Shown in pieces: positions 1-9,840 of a stretch of 64,000 nt of DNA (its first letter is position 1; each line of letters begins with the position of its first letter). The notes under the pieces are model-generated. The model worked only from the letters and a program-made list of their open reading frames with translations. It had not been told where the DNA came from and made no database searches. The translations under genes and the position numbers were made by a program. The DNA comes from Diplolepis rosae (lineage: Eukaryota; Arthropoda; Insecta; Hymenoptera; Diplolepididae), in the NCBI GenBank assembly GCA_030998225.1, contig JAPYXD010000754.1, positions 6,634,001 to 6,698,000 of the forward strand, given 5' to 3'.

Positions 1-240
1 GCAATGGGAAGATGCCCGTCTATAGAGCCCCCTGCATTTGTTCACCGATTCATCGGGACACTACAACCTCTATGACCCGAGGGACGTCTGCTAAGCCTCC
101 CCACCCGTCCTTTTTTGGCATAGCCAAGAGAAGGACTTCGTCAAGGTACCAGTGTAAGCAAAAACGATAATCACTTAAAATCAAAAAATTTTTCGACTCA
201 AGCCAACTTTCTTTCTCCATAATTTTTTTAATATTCATAA
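1..240 (-). other. GC-richer edge fragment with a 62-codon open frame
   Basis: The first 150 bases are clearly more GC-rich than the next kilobase. On the minus strand an open frame runs from 238 to 50; its second half contains the run YLDEVLLLAMPKKDGWGGL. Beyond the stop the same frame is broken. I do not recognise a family. It may be the tail of a retroelement or a gene fragment cut by the window edge. Confidence 0.2.
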
Positions 241-1400
241 TTTGAATAAAATGCAGTTTGAAAGATTAAAAAAAAATTTCTCGTGTGCTTAAAATTTGGG
301 GAAGATATACGAGGAGAATAAAAGTACCAGGAAATTGTATCGCAAATTAATTTATTCTCCCTCTTACCTTCGTCGGAATAGTCAATCTCGAAAGGCAAGG
401 AAAAAGAATGTTAAATTTAAATGTTTTTCGTTCCCCTCTCAGTGACGTAACAAAAAATTGTTTTGTTAAGAAAATTTGATCCTTCGTTTCATCAAATAGG
501 ATTTGTGTTTTATATTATAAAATAGAATAAACGGATTTCAAACAGTAAGTGTGTACTGCTGAACAATGTAGATTTGAGAAAAACTGTTTTTGCAAAGCCA
601 TAAGTTTACTTTTTATCAGTATTTTTCCAAACTGCATATCATTTTGTAGTATTTCAATAGAAAGGTAATAAACAAGTTTCTTTCACGTATAAAATAGGAT
701 TGAAGTTTGTTTGAAGTCTACGTGAAAAATTCTAGGTGATATTTTTATTTAATTTCGAAGGTCTTTTTCGATTGGCAGCAACTCAATTTCCGGCTAGTCT
801 GATGTCGTCTATCGCTAAAGAGCGAGAATTTCCGTTTTCACAAGCGCATGACGTTAATATCTTTAAGCAGTGGAGTTTCCACCAAGTTTCACTCAGTTCA
901 TTATTTTTTCATTAGATGGACTGATTTAATCCTCTCTTTGCACTCTTAATCAAATTGAGGTACAATTTAATATGGAGCCAGTTTCAAAGGTTGAAAGAAA
1001 TTTAAGGAAAATATTAAATTCCGTGTCTCCAGAATGCAGACTGAATTCCATTCTACGAGGTTTAAACGTTTTCTCGCCAACTGTGAATTGTGAAGAATCA
1101 CTTTCAAGCGAAATTTAGTTTAGTAGCTATTTTATTATTAAATTTGATTTTATTATTAAATGCAGTTGGCTCCTACTTAGTATTTTATAAATTGACTTAT
1201 AATTAATTTTGATTAATTAATTAATTTTGTTTAATTAATTAATTTTAATCTGAAGAAAAAATTGTCTTCAAAGATAATAAAATGAAATAATAACGTAATT
1301 TACATTGAATAAAGTTCAAAATATATCTGTGGAGTATGTAAATACGTAATTATATATATACACATATGAATTCTCGAAGAAATATTCATTTCTTTGGCAT
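241..1400. other. AT-rich stretch with no recognised gene
   Basis: No open frame of note. There is a short run of AATT/TTAA repeats around 1205-1247 and otherwise AT-rich unique-looking sequence. The short segment near 1255-1280 (attgtcttcaaagataataa) recurs near 11550, so part of this stretch may be old repeat. Confidence 0.5.
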
Positions 1401-1402
1401 TA

Positions 1403-1676
1403 CACGGAGAAAAATAGTTGGAGAAATTTTACTCAACTTTTGAGCAAAATTGGGACATATACACAAGTCAAAGATTTTTGAATATTATTGTAATAATTTG
1501 TGACGTACATCTTGAAACTTTACTCTAAATTTTTAAAGTTTACCGAACCGCGATGCATTCTTTAAAATTTGGTACGTCACAAATTATTACAATAATATTA
1601 AATGATCTCCAACTTCTCCATAATTCCCAACTTTGCTACAAGTTGGGTAAATTTTCTCGAACTACTTTTCTCCATG
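1403..1676. mobile_element. CACGG-type MITE, 274 bp, TA target duplication
   Basis: The left end CACGGAGAAAAATAGTTGGA and the right end (read inverted) CATGGAGAAAAGTAGTTCGA form terminal inverted repeats. A second, inner inverted pair contains GTACGTCACAAATTATTAC. The element is flanked by TA on both sides. No coding capacity. It belongs with the CACGGAR elements at 11059, 19914, 24531 and 47048. Confidence 0.8.
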
Positions 1677-1762
1677 TATAAAATCAAATATAAATTAATT
1701 GGATATCACTGTTTTGATAATGAGATAAAAATATATAGCTGATAATTAATTCTTCATACACA

Positions 1763-1983
1763 CAAAAAAAAGTCCAGTTAAAACAATCGGAATTCCGGTT
1801 AGGCCATATATAACATTATTTTCTGGTTATTTCAATTAGAATTCTGGTTATTTCAGACAGATTTTCTAATCATTCCTAACAAATCTGGTGAAAAGAACCT
1901 GAATTTCTTGTTATTTTAACCAGAAAATAATGTTAAATATGGCCTAACCGGAATTCCGGTTGTTTTAACTGGACTTTTTTTTA
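1763..1983. mobile_element. Foldback MITE, about 220 bp
   Basis: Both ends read AAAAAAAAGTCCAGTTAAAA inward, and the inverted pairing continues through GGAATTCCGGTTAGGCCAT to about 90 bp per arm. No coding content and no clear target duplication. Confidence 0.75.
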
Positions 1984-2525
1984 ATGTACTTTTTTTCTTA
2001 TCAATGAAAACTTCTTGACACATTCGTAAATAGATTGAATACATTTCTTAAATAAAAGTTCTTGTCACTAATATTGTTTCTATAAATGACTAAAAAGTAA
2101 ATATTACAGTCCTTCTTGAGAATCTTCTTGAATTTACGAAAATGGGTTTACAGTAAAGTGCAGAAGAAATATGCAATATCTATATAACAGTTTTGTGAAA
2201 ATCGAGATAACTGCATTGCAACGGGAGAAAATCAGTAAAAAGAAAGTACTTTCGTGTACGTCCGATGACAAAGAAATAGAATAGGGACATTTGACGAAAA
2301 TCGAGGACGATTGAGAAAGAAAATGATGATAGAAAATGGAACGATCTAAACTGCGAGAAGCCAATAAGAGAAAATCGGAAGGAAGTTTATGATAGAAAAT
2401 TCTGTATCTCTTAGATATTATAAGTTATGAAAGTTGTCACGTTTATTCTCACGAATTGGCGTCTTTAACTAACTTAATATATAGGTAATCCTTCGAGAGC
2501 AGATAAACGTGAATAATATACATAT
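1984..2525. other. No gene recognised
   Basis: AT-rich sequence between two inverted-repeat elements. An open frame of 76 codons on the minus strand (2134-2364) has low-complexity composition and no recognisable domain. Confidence 0.4.
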
Positions 2526-4271
2526 GGGTCATTCCACGGGAGATTTACCCCCTACATTTTTATTTGCTTGAAATATATTTTTTTCGTTCTTTGTTAAGAA
2601 ATATTTGATACGTATTTTTTTATTTCAATTTGATATGCAAAATTTCCGAGAAATAAATTTTTGAAAATTATCGTGTTAAAAAAAGTAATTGTCTTAACTT
2701 TTTTATAACTAAAAAAGTACTTATCAAAAACATGTTAAATATTTCATCTAATATGCGGCTGATCCCAAACTTCGAAATGACATACACTGAAAAATTGTTC
2801 CAATGAATTTTTATAAATAAATTAGTAATTTTTATAAACAAATAGAGATTGCTGAAAAAGGACCTAATTTTTTTGACTTTTTTTTGTCGATTAATTTTCC
2901 TAACACATTCCAGGATATACTGTAAAAATTTGAAAGTGGAGAAATAAATAGTTGTTGAGTAAAAAATTTTCAATTAAAGTCGTTTCACTTTTCAAGCACG
3001 CGTGCTACCATGCGCGTGACGTACGACTCTCTCAGTGTGATTCAAATTTGGATATACGTAAATACGACATACCAAAAAATGATATGTTGGTTCCCATATT
3101 ATTTTCTTTAATGAAACAAAATACATACTTATACGTTATGTAACAAACTTCATCTTCAATTTTTTCGGATGGCCTTTTTTTCTGATTTCGTGAAGTTCAC
3201 AATTTGAAAGTTTTCGAGAATCGAAAAAGAAACACGACGCAAACTCTTTTTCATAGCGCCTCCGTTGAAAATCCGATTTTCGGTACCTGTAGAGCGGGTT
3301 GAAATAGCGACTTTCAACCCTAGAGTTGAAAATCGTAGTTTCAACCCGCTTCACAGTTACAGCCAATCAGATTCTCAAAAGAGTTGCTATGAAAAATAGT
3401 ATACATTACTCGAAACAAAACACAGCGAAAGCAATTCGTGTGATTGCAGCCCTCGTTTCACTCGGGCAGAGCAAACTTCACACTCATGCAATCGCTCTGT
3501 TTCGCCCCTTGTAATGTAATATACTATTTTTGCTTCTTTCCAGAATGTTTTGACATGTTAAATGGATTGCAACAACGATCTTTTCTGCTTTTAAACGACA
3601 TTTTCGTTACGAAGCACGTTGAAAATTAAAGTTTTACTCTGGCAAGTTACGATGTCCAGTGCGATTACTTTTAACTAAATTTTATTCTAAAGTCTACATC
3701 AGAAAAAAAAGCCATCCGAAAAAATTGTAGATGAAGTTTGTTACTTAGCGTATAAGCATGTATTTTGTTTCATTAAAGAAAATAACATGGAAACAAACAT
3801 ATCATTTTTCGATGTGTCGTATAAACAAATTTATTACTCAACAACTATTCATTTCTCCACTTTCAAATTTTTACAGTATATCCTGGAATGTGTTAGGAAA
3901 ATTAATCGACAAAAAAAAGTCAAAAAAATTAGGTCCTTTTTCAGCAATCTCTATTTGTTTATAAAATTGGCCAATTTATTTATGAAAATTCATTGGAACA
4001 ATTTTTCAGTATATTTCATTTCGAAGTTTGGGATCAGCCGCATATTAGATGAAATATTTAACATTTTTTTGATAAGTACTTTTTTAGTTATAAAAAAGTT
4101 AAGACGATCACTTTTTTTAACACGATGATTTTCAAAAATTCATTTCTCGGAAATTTTGCATATCATATTGAAATAAAAAAATACGTATCAAATATTTTTT
4201 AACAAAGAACGAAAAATAAAATGTTTCACGCAAAAAAAAATGTAGGGGGTAAATCTCCCGTGGAATGACTC
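2526..4271. mobile_element. GGGTCATTCCA foldback element, 1.75 kb
   Basis: Left arm 2526-3185 and right arm 3699-4271 are inverted copies of each other, starting GGGTCATTCCACGGGAG. The left arm carries an extra segment of about 80 bp (about 2974-3055) that the right arm lacks. Flanks are ATAT-like on both sides. Each arm contains an open frame of about 100 codons (minus 2668-2973; plus 3787-4128) with nearly the same K/I/F-rich product. I recognise no transposase, and AT richness alone may explain the open frames. The terminal motif is shared with the element at 31799-33164. Confidence 0.75.
3225..3530. repeat. Spacer of the foldback: hairpin plus shared repeat
   Basis: Positions 3293-3350 form a hairpin (GCGGGTTGAAA at one end and its complement at the other, with a second TTTCAACCCTAGAGTTGAAA fold inside). 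Positions about 3370-3490 match, in reverse orientation, the interior of the 47048-47785 element (about 47325-47400), so this spacer is itself an inserted or shared repeat. Confidence 0.55.
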
Positions 4272-4663
4272 ATATATATATAATATATGGAGCGGAAATC
4301 CAAGGATTTGCTAATGACGTTTCCGAAGCAACGGATTCGTTAGTAATTTATTACAACTACTCAGGTGCGAATTGACCGTCGGCCCACGGCTGGGCCAACC
4401 TTGTTAAAGTTGGTCCAACCTTGTTGGCCAGAGGTCGGGCCAACTAGTGAAATGATAACGCTATCCGTCCATTGACGTAAACAGTTGGCCCGACGCCGGG
4501 TGCTGGAGATGGGCCGTCCTAGGTCAAAATATGCTTGTACCTGTGTAGAAAATGAAATCAGGGCACTAGCAGGCCCTGATGAGGTACATTATTTGATTAG
4601 TACATTATTAGTACGTTATTGATACATTATTTGTAATCGCACGCTTGAATTAGAAATTTCGTA

Positions 4664-4760
4664 TTCGCTTTTGGATTCGAACCGTCTAACCTACCTATAT
4701 TATCTACATAACTAACTGCATTCCTAACGCCTAAAGCCTCTCGGCTATTCTCGCTTACCA
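4664..4760 (-). repeat. tRNA-derived SINE head
   Basis: Read on the minus strand, AGCCGAGAGGCTTTAGGCG gives an A-box-like region and GGTTCGAATCC an exact B-box. The same arrangement occurs on the plus strand at 16095-16180 with GCCGAGAGGCTTAGTCG. A tRNA cloverleaf is not complete, so this is a SINE rather than a tRNA gene. Confidence 0.6.
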
Positions 4761-4973
4761 TATTCTGAAAAAAATCTCGCTTATAAGCTACTGCTGCAAA
4801 GGTCGTAAAAGATGGGTATGTACCCTGTTAATAAGCAATCTTTTTGTTTCAGGTATTTTAATCAGTTATGGGTTTAAAATTTTTCCACTTTCAATGACTG
4901 AATTAAATTTCTATCAAACACAGTATTTTTCTATGAAACTTGGAAAAAACTTTCTTATCAAAGACATTATCTA

Positions 4974-5050
4974 GTAAAAAGTTGTATACTTTAGAAGTAT
5001 ATATTTTTACAGTACGTTAGTAATAATTTATATAGTATACAACTTTTTAC
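4974..5050. repeat. Short inverted repeat
   Basis: TAAAAAGTTGTATAC is followed about 45 bp later by its complement. It lies within the GC-patch element and has no coding potential. Confidence 0.5.
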
Positions 5051-5830
5051 ATTTTAATGACAAGATTTTTTTTAAATAAGGCAAAATAAGGCAATTTCCA
5101 CATGGGTATAATCCAGTTAATAATATGCCGACGATTGGTTCAACCATGGCCCAGAGGTGGGCCAACCAAACAACACGGAAAAAATTTGTCGCTTAAAATT
5201 TAACAGACTATTCGAAGAATCATGGACAGAAAGTAAAATCGAAGAAAGTCTTGTAAGGTTTCAATGACTTTTAGGAAATAGTAGAAAAAAATCGAATAAC
5301 TTTTAAAAAACAAGGTCGAAGAAAAAAAGTCGCGTATTTATTATCATAAAAGTATTTTAAACACTAACTGATCTTTTCTAAGAAGTAATGAAAAGTTTCA
5401 TAATCTTTGGATTCATTTGTCATAGATTTTAAAAGACCATCGAATAATTTGAAATAAAAGTAATTCAAACAAATAGTTTTGTAAATTGTATTCTAAAGTC
5501 CATCAGATTTTATATGCCGTCTTCTAAAATTTTCTCGACAGTTACAAAAAGCGATGATGCACAGAAACGTAATTCGTAGCATCGCGCAGCAGACAATGCG
5601 GCTAGGCTTTTTGTTTTTGTAATAATTTTGGTTAGATTTTGAGATTACGTGTCGTATGGTGTCGTTTGAATCTGGATTGAAGCGTACATTCAAGAATTAG
5701 TTCCGAGTAAGTATATGTTTACCTTGATAAAGTGTATTATGTCAAATTTGAAATTTATCTATTATTCTAGTTTTGCCTTCAAACTCTGAATGTGATCCAA
5801 ATATTTTACACAAGTCTCCACGACATGTAT

Positions 5831-5915
5831 CGGCTATGCGGGTTAAGGCGTGCGATTAGAATTGGGTTAGGATGCGTGCGTGCGTGCGAGCGTTCGATTC
5901 TCGGTGCTGCGAAGT
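5831..5915 (+). repeat. tRNA-like SINE head, divergent
   Basis: TGCGGGTTAAGGCGTGCGATTAG resembles an A-box region and GTTCGATTC fits the B-box consensus, separated by (TGCG)n. It is less convincing than the two SINEs at 4664 and 16095. Confidence 0.4.
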
Positions 5916-6134
5916 GTTTATAAAAAATTGCGTTTCTGTAATGTACAGTGTTAAATGTAATAGTAAGTTCATATTAGGATTATATAGGTAATGTAAAAGT
6001 GAAACAAATAATTTTATGTGCCTCAGCCGCGGAAACTCGTTTTTCCGTTACAGCTGAGAGTAAAGCAATGTTGTATATTCCGTTACAGAGGAATACAATG
6101 TAGAAATTGAACTGCGCATGTGCATTATAGTCTT

Positions 6135-6238
6135 ACAGCGGAACGCAATCTATTTCTTATTCTTCTTCTTCTCACTTCTTCTTCGTACAGCGGCACGCAA
6201 TCTGTTTCTTCGTCTTCTTCTTCTCACTTCTTCTTCGT
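6135..6238 (+). repeat. 52-bp tandem duplication
   Basis: Two adjacent 52-bp units (6135-6186 and 6187-6238), each starting ACAGCGGMACGCAATCT and ending in a pyrimidine-rich TTCTTC stretch, with a few differences. A third copy begins at 6239 and stops after a few bases. Confidence 0.75.
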
Positions 6239-6477
6239 ACAGCGTTAGCACTGACTACTACACAAGACCGATAAAATCAAAATGTCCGGGACTAGTCGCC
6301 AATTTGCGCCCGCTTCGTACAACTAGCGCAGCAAACAACTACAATAAGTACTAGATTAAAGTCCAATGTATGCATAAAAACTCGTATCCGCACCATAGTC
6401 ACATAAAATAGAATATGTGCCAATGCACACAATTCGGGACATTGCGAGACTCGCGACAATGCTCGCAGGACTGATCG

Positions 6478-6540
6478 CGCCTCGACTACGCATCGGCTAC
6501 GCCTCGACTATGCCTCACCTACGCCTGGACTACGCCTTGG
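6478..6540 (+). repeat. Degenerate 11-12-bp tandem array
   Basis: Variants of CGMCTACGCCT are repeated five to six times in a locally GC-rich region of an AT-rich element. Confidence 0.6.
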
Positions 6541-7244
6541 CTTTGATCTCCTGCAAACATTGTCGCTCGTCACGCAATCACCCTCATTGTGTGCCTAGGC
6601 ACATAATATACTAAACTATAAGTGCAGAATCATATAACAGAAAATAATATTTTCCTTTTTACACTGTTCAACGGTGTTTTGAATTTTCCGCGACTGTCAC
6701 TTAAACTTTCGAATTTACGTTTTACATTTTCAGCGATTATCTATCATATTCTTTAATAAGGAGGTTTATAATATTTAGTCGACTTTCTAACCTATCCACG
6801 AGTATTACACAAAGTCGATGACTTTTTAAGCGACAAATTTTTTCCGTGTATCACGGTCATCTGAGGTAAATCGCCAATGTTGGCCCGACAGTCGGTTCGA
6901 GTCTGGGCCATAGTTGGGCCGACAGTTGGTCGTGCAATGGCAACGGAATCTAGTTATTAATATGCCTACGATTGGTTCAACCGTGGCCCAGAGGTGGGCC
7001 GACCAAACTATCACGGTCATCTAAATCAATTCGCCAAAGTTGGTCTGACAGTCGGTTCGAGTCTGGGCTATAGTTGAGCCGACGGTCGGGCACATCTTTG
7101 GTTGCCGGTGTAGGCTGCTAAAGTTGGTAAAACCGAAACTACCACAGTTGGCCCAACTATGGTCACCAAAACTTGGTCCCCAGAGTAGGGCCAACCGTGG
7201 CCCGATGGTCCAACTCTGGCAGCCGACCGAAATTCGTACCCGGG

Positions 7245-7790
7245 TCCTTGTCTTTCAATCAATAAATGGACTCAATATAAATTACTTGATATTCAATTGC
7301 ACTAGTATAATTAGCAAGATACAATGATAATTTCTCCATACATTGAAGGGAGAAAAGGGTTAAACATTCAGAAACTATAAATTTAAAGAAATATTATGAA
7401 CATACGATCCGTAGATATCGTCTTAAAAATCTATAAAATTTTACGACTCTAATCTGGACCATTGAATCTAAACTTTTTCACTTCCCAAATAATAGCTTTT
7501 TCAAGTTGCTAGAAAAATTATTCGGCGAAGTGGAAGTTAGAAAAATTAATAACACGTAAAGACCTAGTCTTCTTTTTTTACTTTCCCTGGCAAAGAAAAT
7601 CTCATTTTAGAAAGATTTTCTTAACGGAAGTACATAGTTCCGTGTCAGAAGCGAGTGAAAAGTAATGCTTGTTGAAACCGTATCCGACAACAGTTTGCAA
7701 TTTTGTTGTTATAATCTTTTGTTGTTAGTTTGTGTCCTTTATGGAATCGAAGATTAAATATTTTCATTTTAAAAATTCTACTTTGATCAT
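7245..7790. other. No gene recognised
   Basis: AT-rich sequence. I see no inverted repeat, no open frame of note and no similarity to other parts of the window. Confidence 0.5.
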
Positions 7791-8141
7791 GCACACTAAA
7801 AAAAGCTTCTTATATTCAAACAAAATCTTCTATTAATAAAATAAATCTCTGCATTCTTATGGGATTAAAAAATTTCCTTGATAGAACAAAATTTTTGAGA
7901 TAACTCTCTTTTTTTAAATTAAACAAATTCCTAGTGTATTAAAAAAAATGATTTTTAAATTCAAAGTTAAATCATTTTTGGGTCGAAAAAATCACTTAGA
8001 TTGAATAAAAATAACATATTCATAATTTTTTTAATTCAAACATATTTTTTTTTGTAACGTGAACAAATTTTTATTTCCAATTGAGAAAAGGTGAGTAAAG
8101 AAACGGTTTTATAGTTTGAATAGAATTTTTTTCTGAGTGCA
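7791..8141. mobile_element. Degenerate MITE
   Basis: The left end GCACACTAAAAAAAGCTTC and inverted right end CTGCACTCAGAAAAAAATTC form imperfect terminal repeats. The interior is AT-rich and resembles the host MITE at 9726-11803 (TTTCTTTGATTYAAA-type runs). Confidence 0.5.
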
Positions 8142-8691
8142 GACCTTATTATTGGTTCCAAACTCAAAATCAAATCTACTCAGTTGTTAATCCCAACAAA
8201 CTTATGAAACCTACCAATTGGATGTCTTTTTTTAAATGCTTCTTGCATAAAATATTCAATATTTCTCGAAACTTCACAACTTTTGTACAAAACAATTTTT
8301 TGTAAAATGCATGTTTTAATACACATCACATTTAACTCCATGCGATCATAAGGAAAGGTTTATAAAAAGACTTCTGTGTCAATAATTTATAAAGTATTTT
8401 GTTTCTAGCATACAATTATTCTAATTTTACTTCTTGAAGAATAATAAAATTGTAATGCTCATCGATCAATTTCCATTTGCTATTAAAATACAAGAATAAT
8501 TCTAGATTTACATTATTTTGTTGAAATGTCGCTGAATATTCAGACCGATTTAATACTCTCGTTTCATTAAAATACGCCGGAATAAAATTAATAAATATTA
8601 AATCACATATATTTAAAGAATATTTACAGTTCTAACTAATTATTCCTTATATAATTAGATTCTGAATTAAATACCATTTTAAAATAAGAGG

Positions 8692-8905
8692 AAATAGTAT
8701 ATTGTGCAACTAGGGGAAAAAAAATTATTTTGCGAGTGTGATGTTTGATGCCCGAGCAAAGCGAGAGTAACAACTACACGAGTAAAATTAATGTTTTTCT
8801 CGTGTCGAACACGATTTTGCTTTCTACTAAGGGATCAAAAAATGGATGTATATCCCCCTTTAGGGGCAATAAAATTCACTTTATGATCCGCTAGTAGGAA
8901 AAAGT
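8692..8905 (+). repeat. Dispersed repeat T (GTATATTGTGCAACTAGGG)
   Basis: First of five copies in the window (also about 18222, 19061 on minus, 19198 and 57343). All share ATAGTATATTGTGCAACTAG, TTTATTTTGCGAGTGTGA and a GCCCGAGCAAAGCGAG block. It ends near TTATGATCCGCTAGTAG. No coding frame is shared by the copies. Confidence 0.75.
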
Positions 8906-8927
8906 ATGTTATGAAGAGATTCCATCT

Positions 8928-9120
8928 CCTAAGTTGCAATTTTGCAGTGGCCCTGATCAGGCCCAGACCGGGGAACCCCAGGTCGGGGATGAAACACACG
9001 CTTTTACCGTGACCAAATCTGTCAGCCCTATTTCCAATCGGGACCCAGTCGGGCGCGGCTTTTCATCAACGGTGGAGGCCCTGATCTGGCGATTTCTGCT
9101 CGAGCTAGGATTTGCTTAGG
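8928..9120. repeat. GC-rich patch with imperfect terminal pair
   Basis: The segment is much more GC-rich than its surroundings and holds several GGCCCTGATC / GGCCCAGAC / GGGACCCAGTCGGGC-like motifs. CCTAAG at 8929 and its complement CTTAGG at the right end may be its termini. It resembles the GC-patch elements, but the ends are weaker. Confidence 0.35.
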
Positions 9121-9273
9121 CTCTCTCATTAAGACTTTATAGTAAACTTAGCTTCGATCTGGGTATCTCATATACAGATAATCGCAACGCCTTTTGTCAA
9201 ATTTTTAATCTTCTAGATAAGGAAAAAATCAGGTGTGGCGTTCCATTCCAAATTAGAACCAGGCCAGGGAATT

Positions 9274-9617
9274 TCCCCTTGATTGAATCTTACGTCGGTC
9301 TTGTTCGGCATTTTGTACCAAATCACGCCCAGAATAGTATATTTTGTATCCGCACGTGATACGAACGATATTTTTTTTCGCTATATACCGAAAGTTAGCC
9401 GAATCGGTGTCGTTTTGCGTGCGGAAAGTTGATTTTAAATTTCAAGTTTGCGAAAAACCAACTTTTCGCGCGCAAAACGACACCGATTCGGCTAACTTTC
9501 GGTATACAGCGAACAAAAAATATCGTTCGTATCACGTGCGGATAAGGAATATACTATTCTGGGTGTGATTTGAAACGAAATGTCGAACAAGACCGACGTG
9601 AGGCTCAATCAAGGAGA
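9274..9617. repeat. 344-bp near-perfect palindrome (repeat Q)
   Basis: The two halves, about 172 bp each, are inverted copies centred near 9446. They contain CCGCACGTGATACGAACGAT, ATACCGAAAGTTAGCCGAAT and GGTGTCGTTTTGCG. A 74-codon open frame inside is simply the palindrome read through. Related half-units occur at 9650-9725, 50683-51040 and 52030-52225. Confidence 0.85.
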
Positions 9618-9649
9618 TTAAAAATCTTGGAAAAAAACTTTAAATTTTA

Positions 9650-9725
9650 CCTTAATAGTGCGGGAAAATCAACTTTCCGCACGCAAAACGACACCGACAA
9701 GGTTAACTTTCGATGTACGGCGGAC
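9650..9725 (-). repeat. Repeat Q fragment
   Basis: Contains GCGGGAAAATCAACTTTCCG, CGCAAAACGACACCGACAAG and AACTTTCGATGTACGGCGGA, matching in inverted orientation the units at 50683-50886. Confidence 0.7.
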
Positions 9726-9840
9726 CAAAAAAAGTTTCTTTAATTCAAACAAAATTTCTTTGAATCAAAGAAATGTTTGTATTGCTATATACAGTTAAAT
9801 AAAAGTTTCTTTGATTTGACGAAATTTCTTGATTGTTTTT

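Larger units (their letters stand above)
5174..6848. mobile_element. CACGG-type element, 1.68 kb
   Basis: The ends CACGGAAAAAATTTGTCGCT and its inverted copy at 6827-6848 are nearly perfect for about 25 bp. It interrupts the GC-patch repeat unit: the uninterrupted version is visible at 7000-7020. Left flank AA and right flank TA correspond to a single TA in that intact version, which suggests a mutated 2-bp duplication. It contains a SINE-like segment, a 52-bp tandem duplication and a small GC-rich motif array but no recognisable transposase. Confidence 0.7.
4370..7244. mobile_element. GC-patch element P1 (GGCCCAAC motif), interrupted
   Basis: The left end CTCAGGTGCGAATTGACCG and the inverted right end CCCGGGTACGAATTTCGGTC form a terminal repeat. 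Next to the left end (4375-4515), in the middle (5130-5165) and along the right (6860-7235) lie many copies of a 10-20-bp GC-rich motif around TTGGCCCGAC and its complement. The unit near 5135-5170 recurs at 6965-7010, directly repeated. A tRNA-like SINE and a CACGG element lie inside. That this is one element is an inference from the paired ends. Confidence 0.5.

Noticed and set aside
4560..4590. Another hammerhead core (CCCTGATGAGG)
   Set aside because: CTGATGAG is present, but no stem II followed by GAAAC is found downstream.
9344..9568. 74-codon open frame
   Set aside because: It reads straight through the palindrome, so each half mirrors the other; no protein constraint can be inferred.
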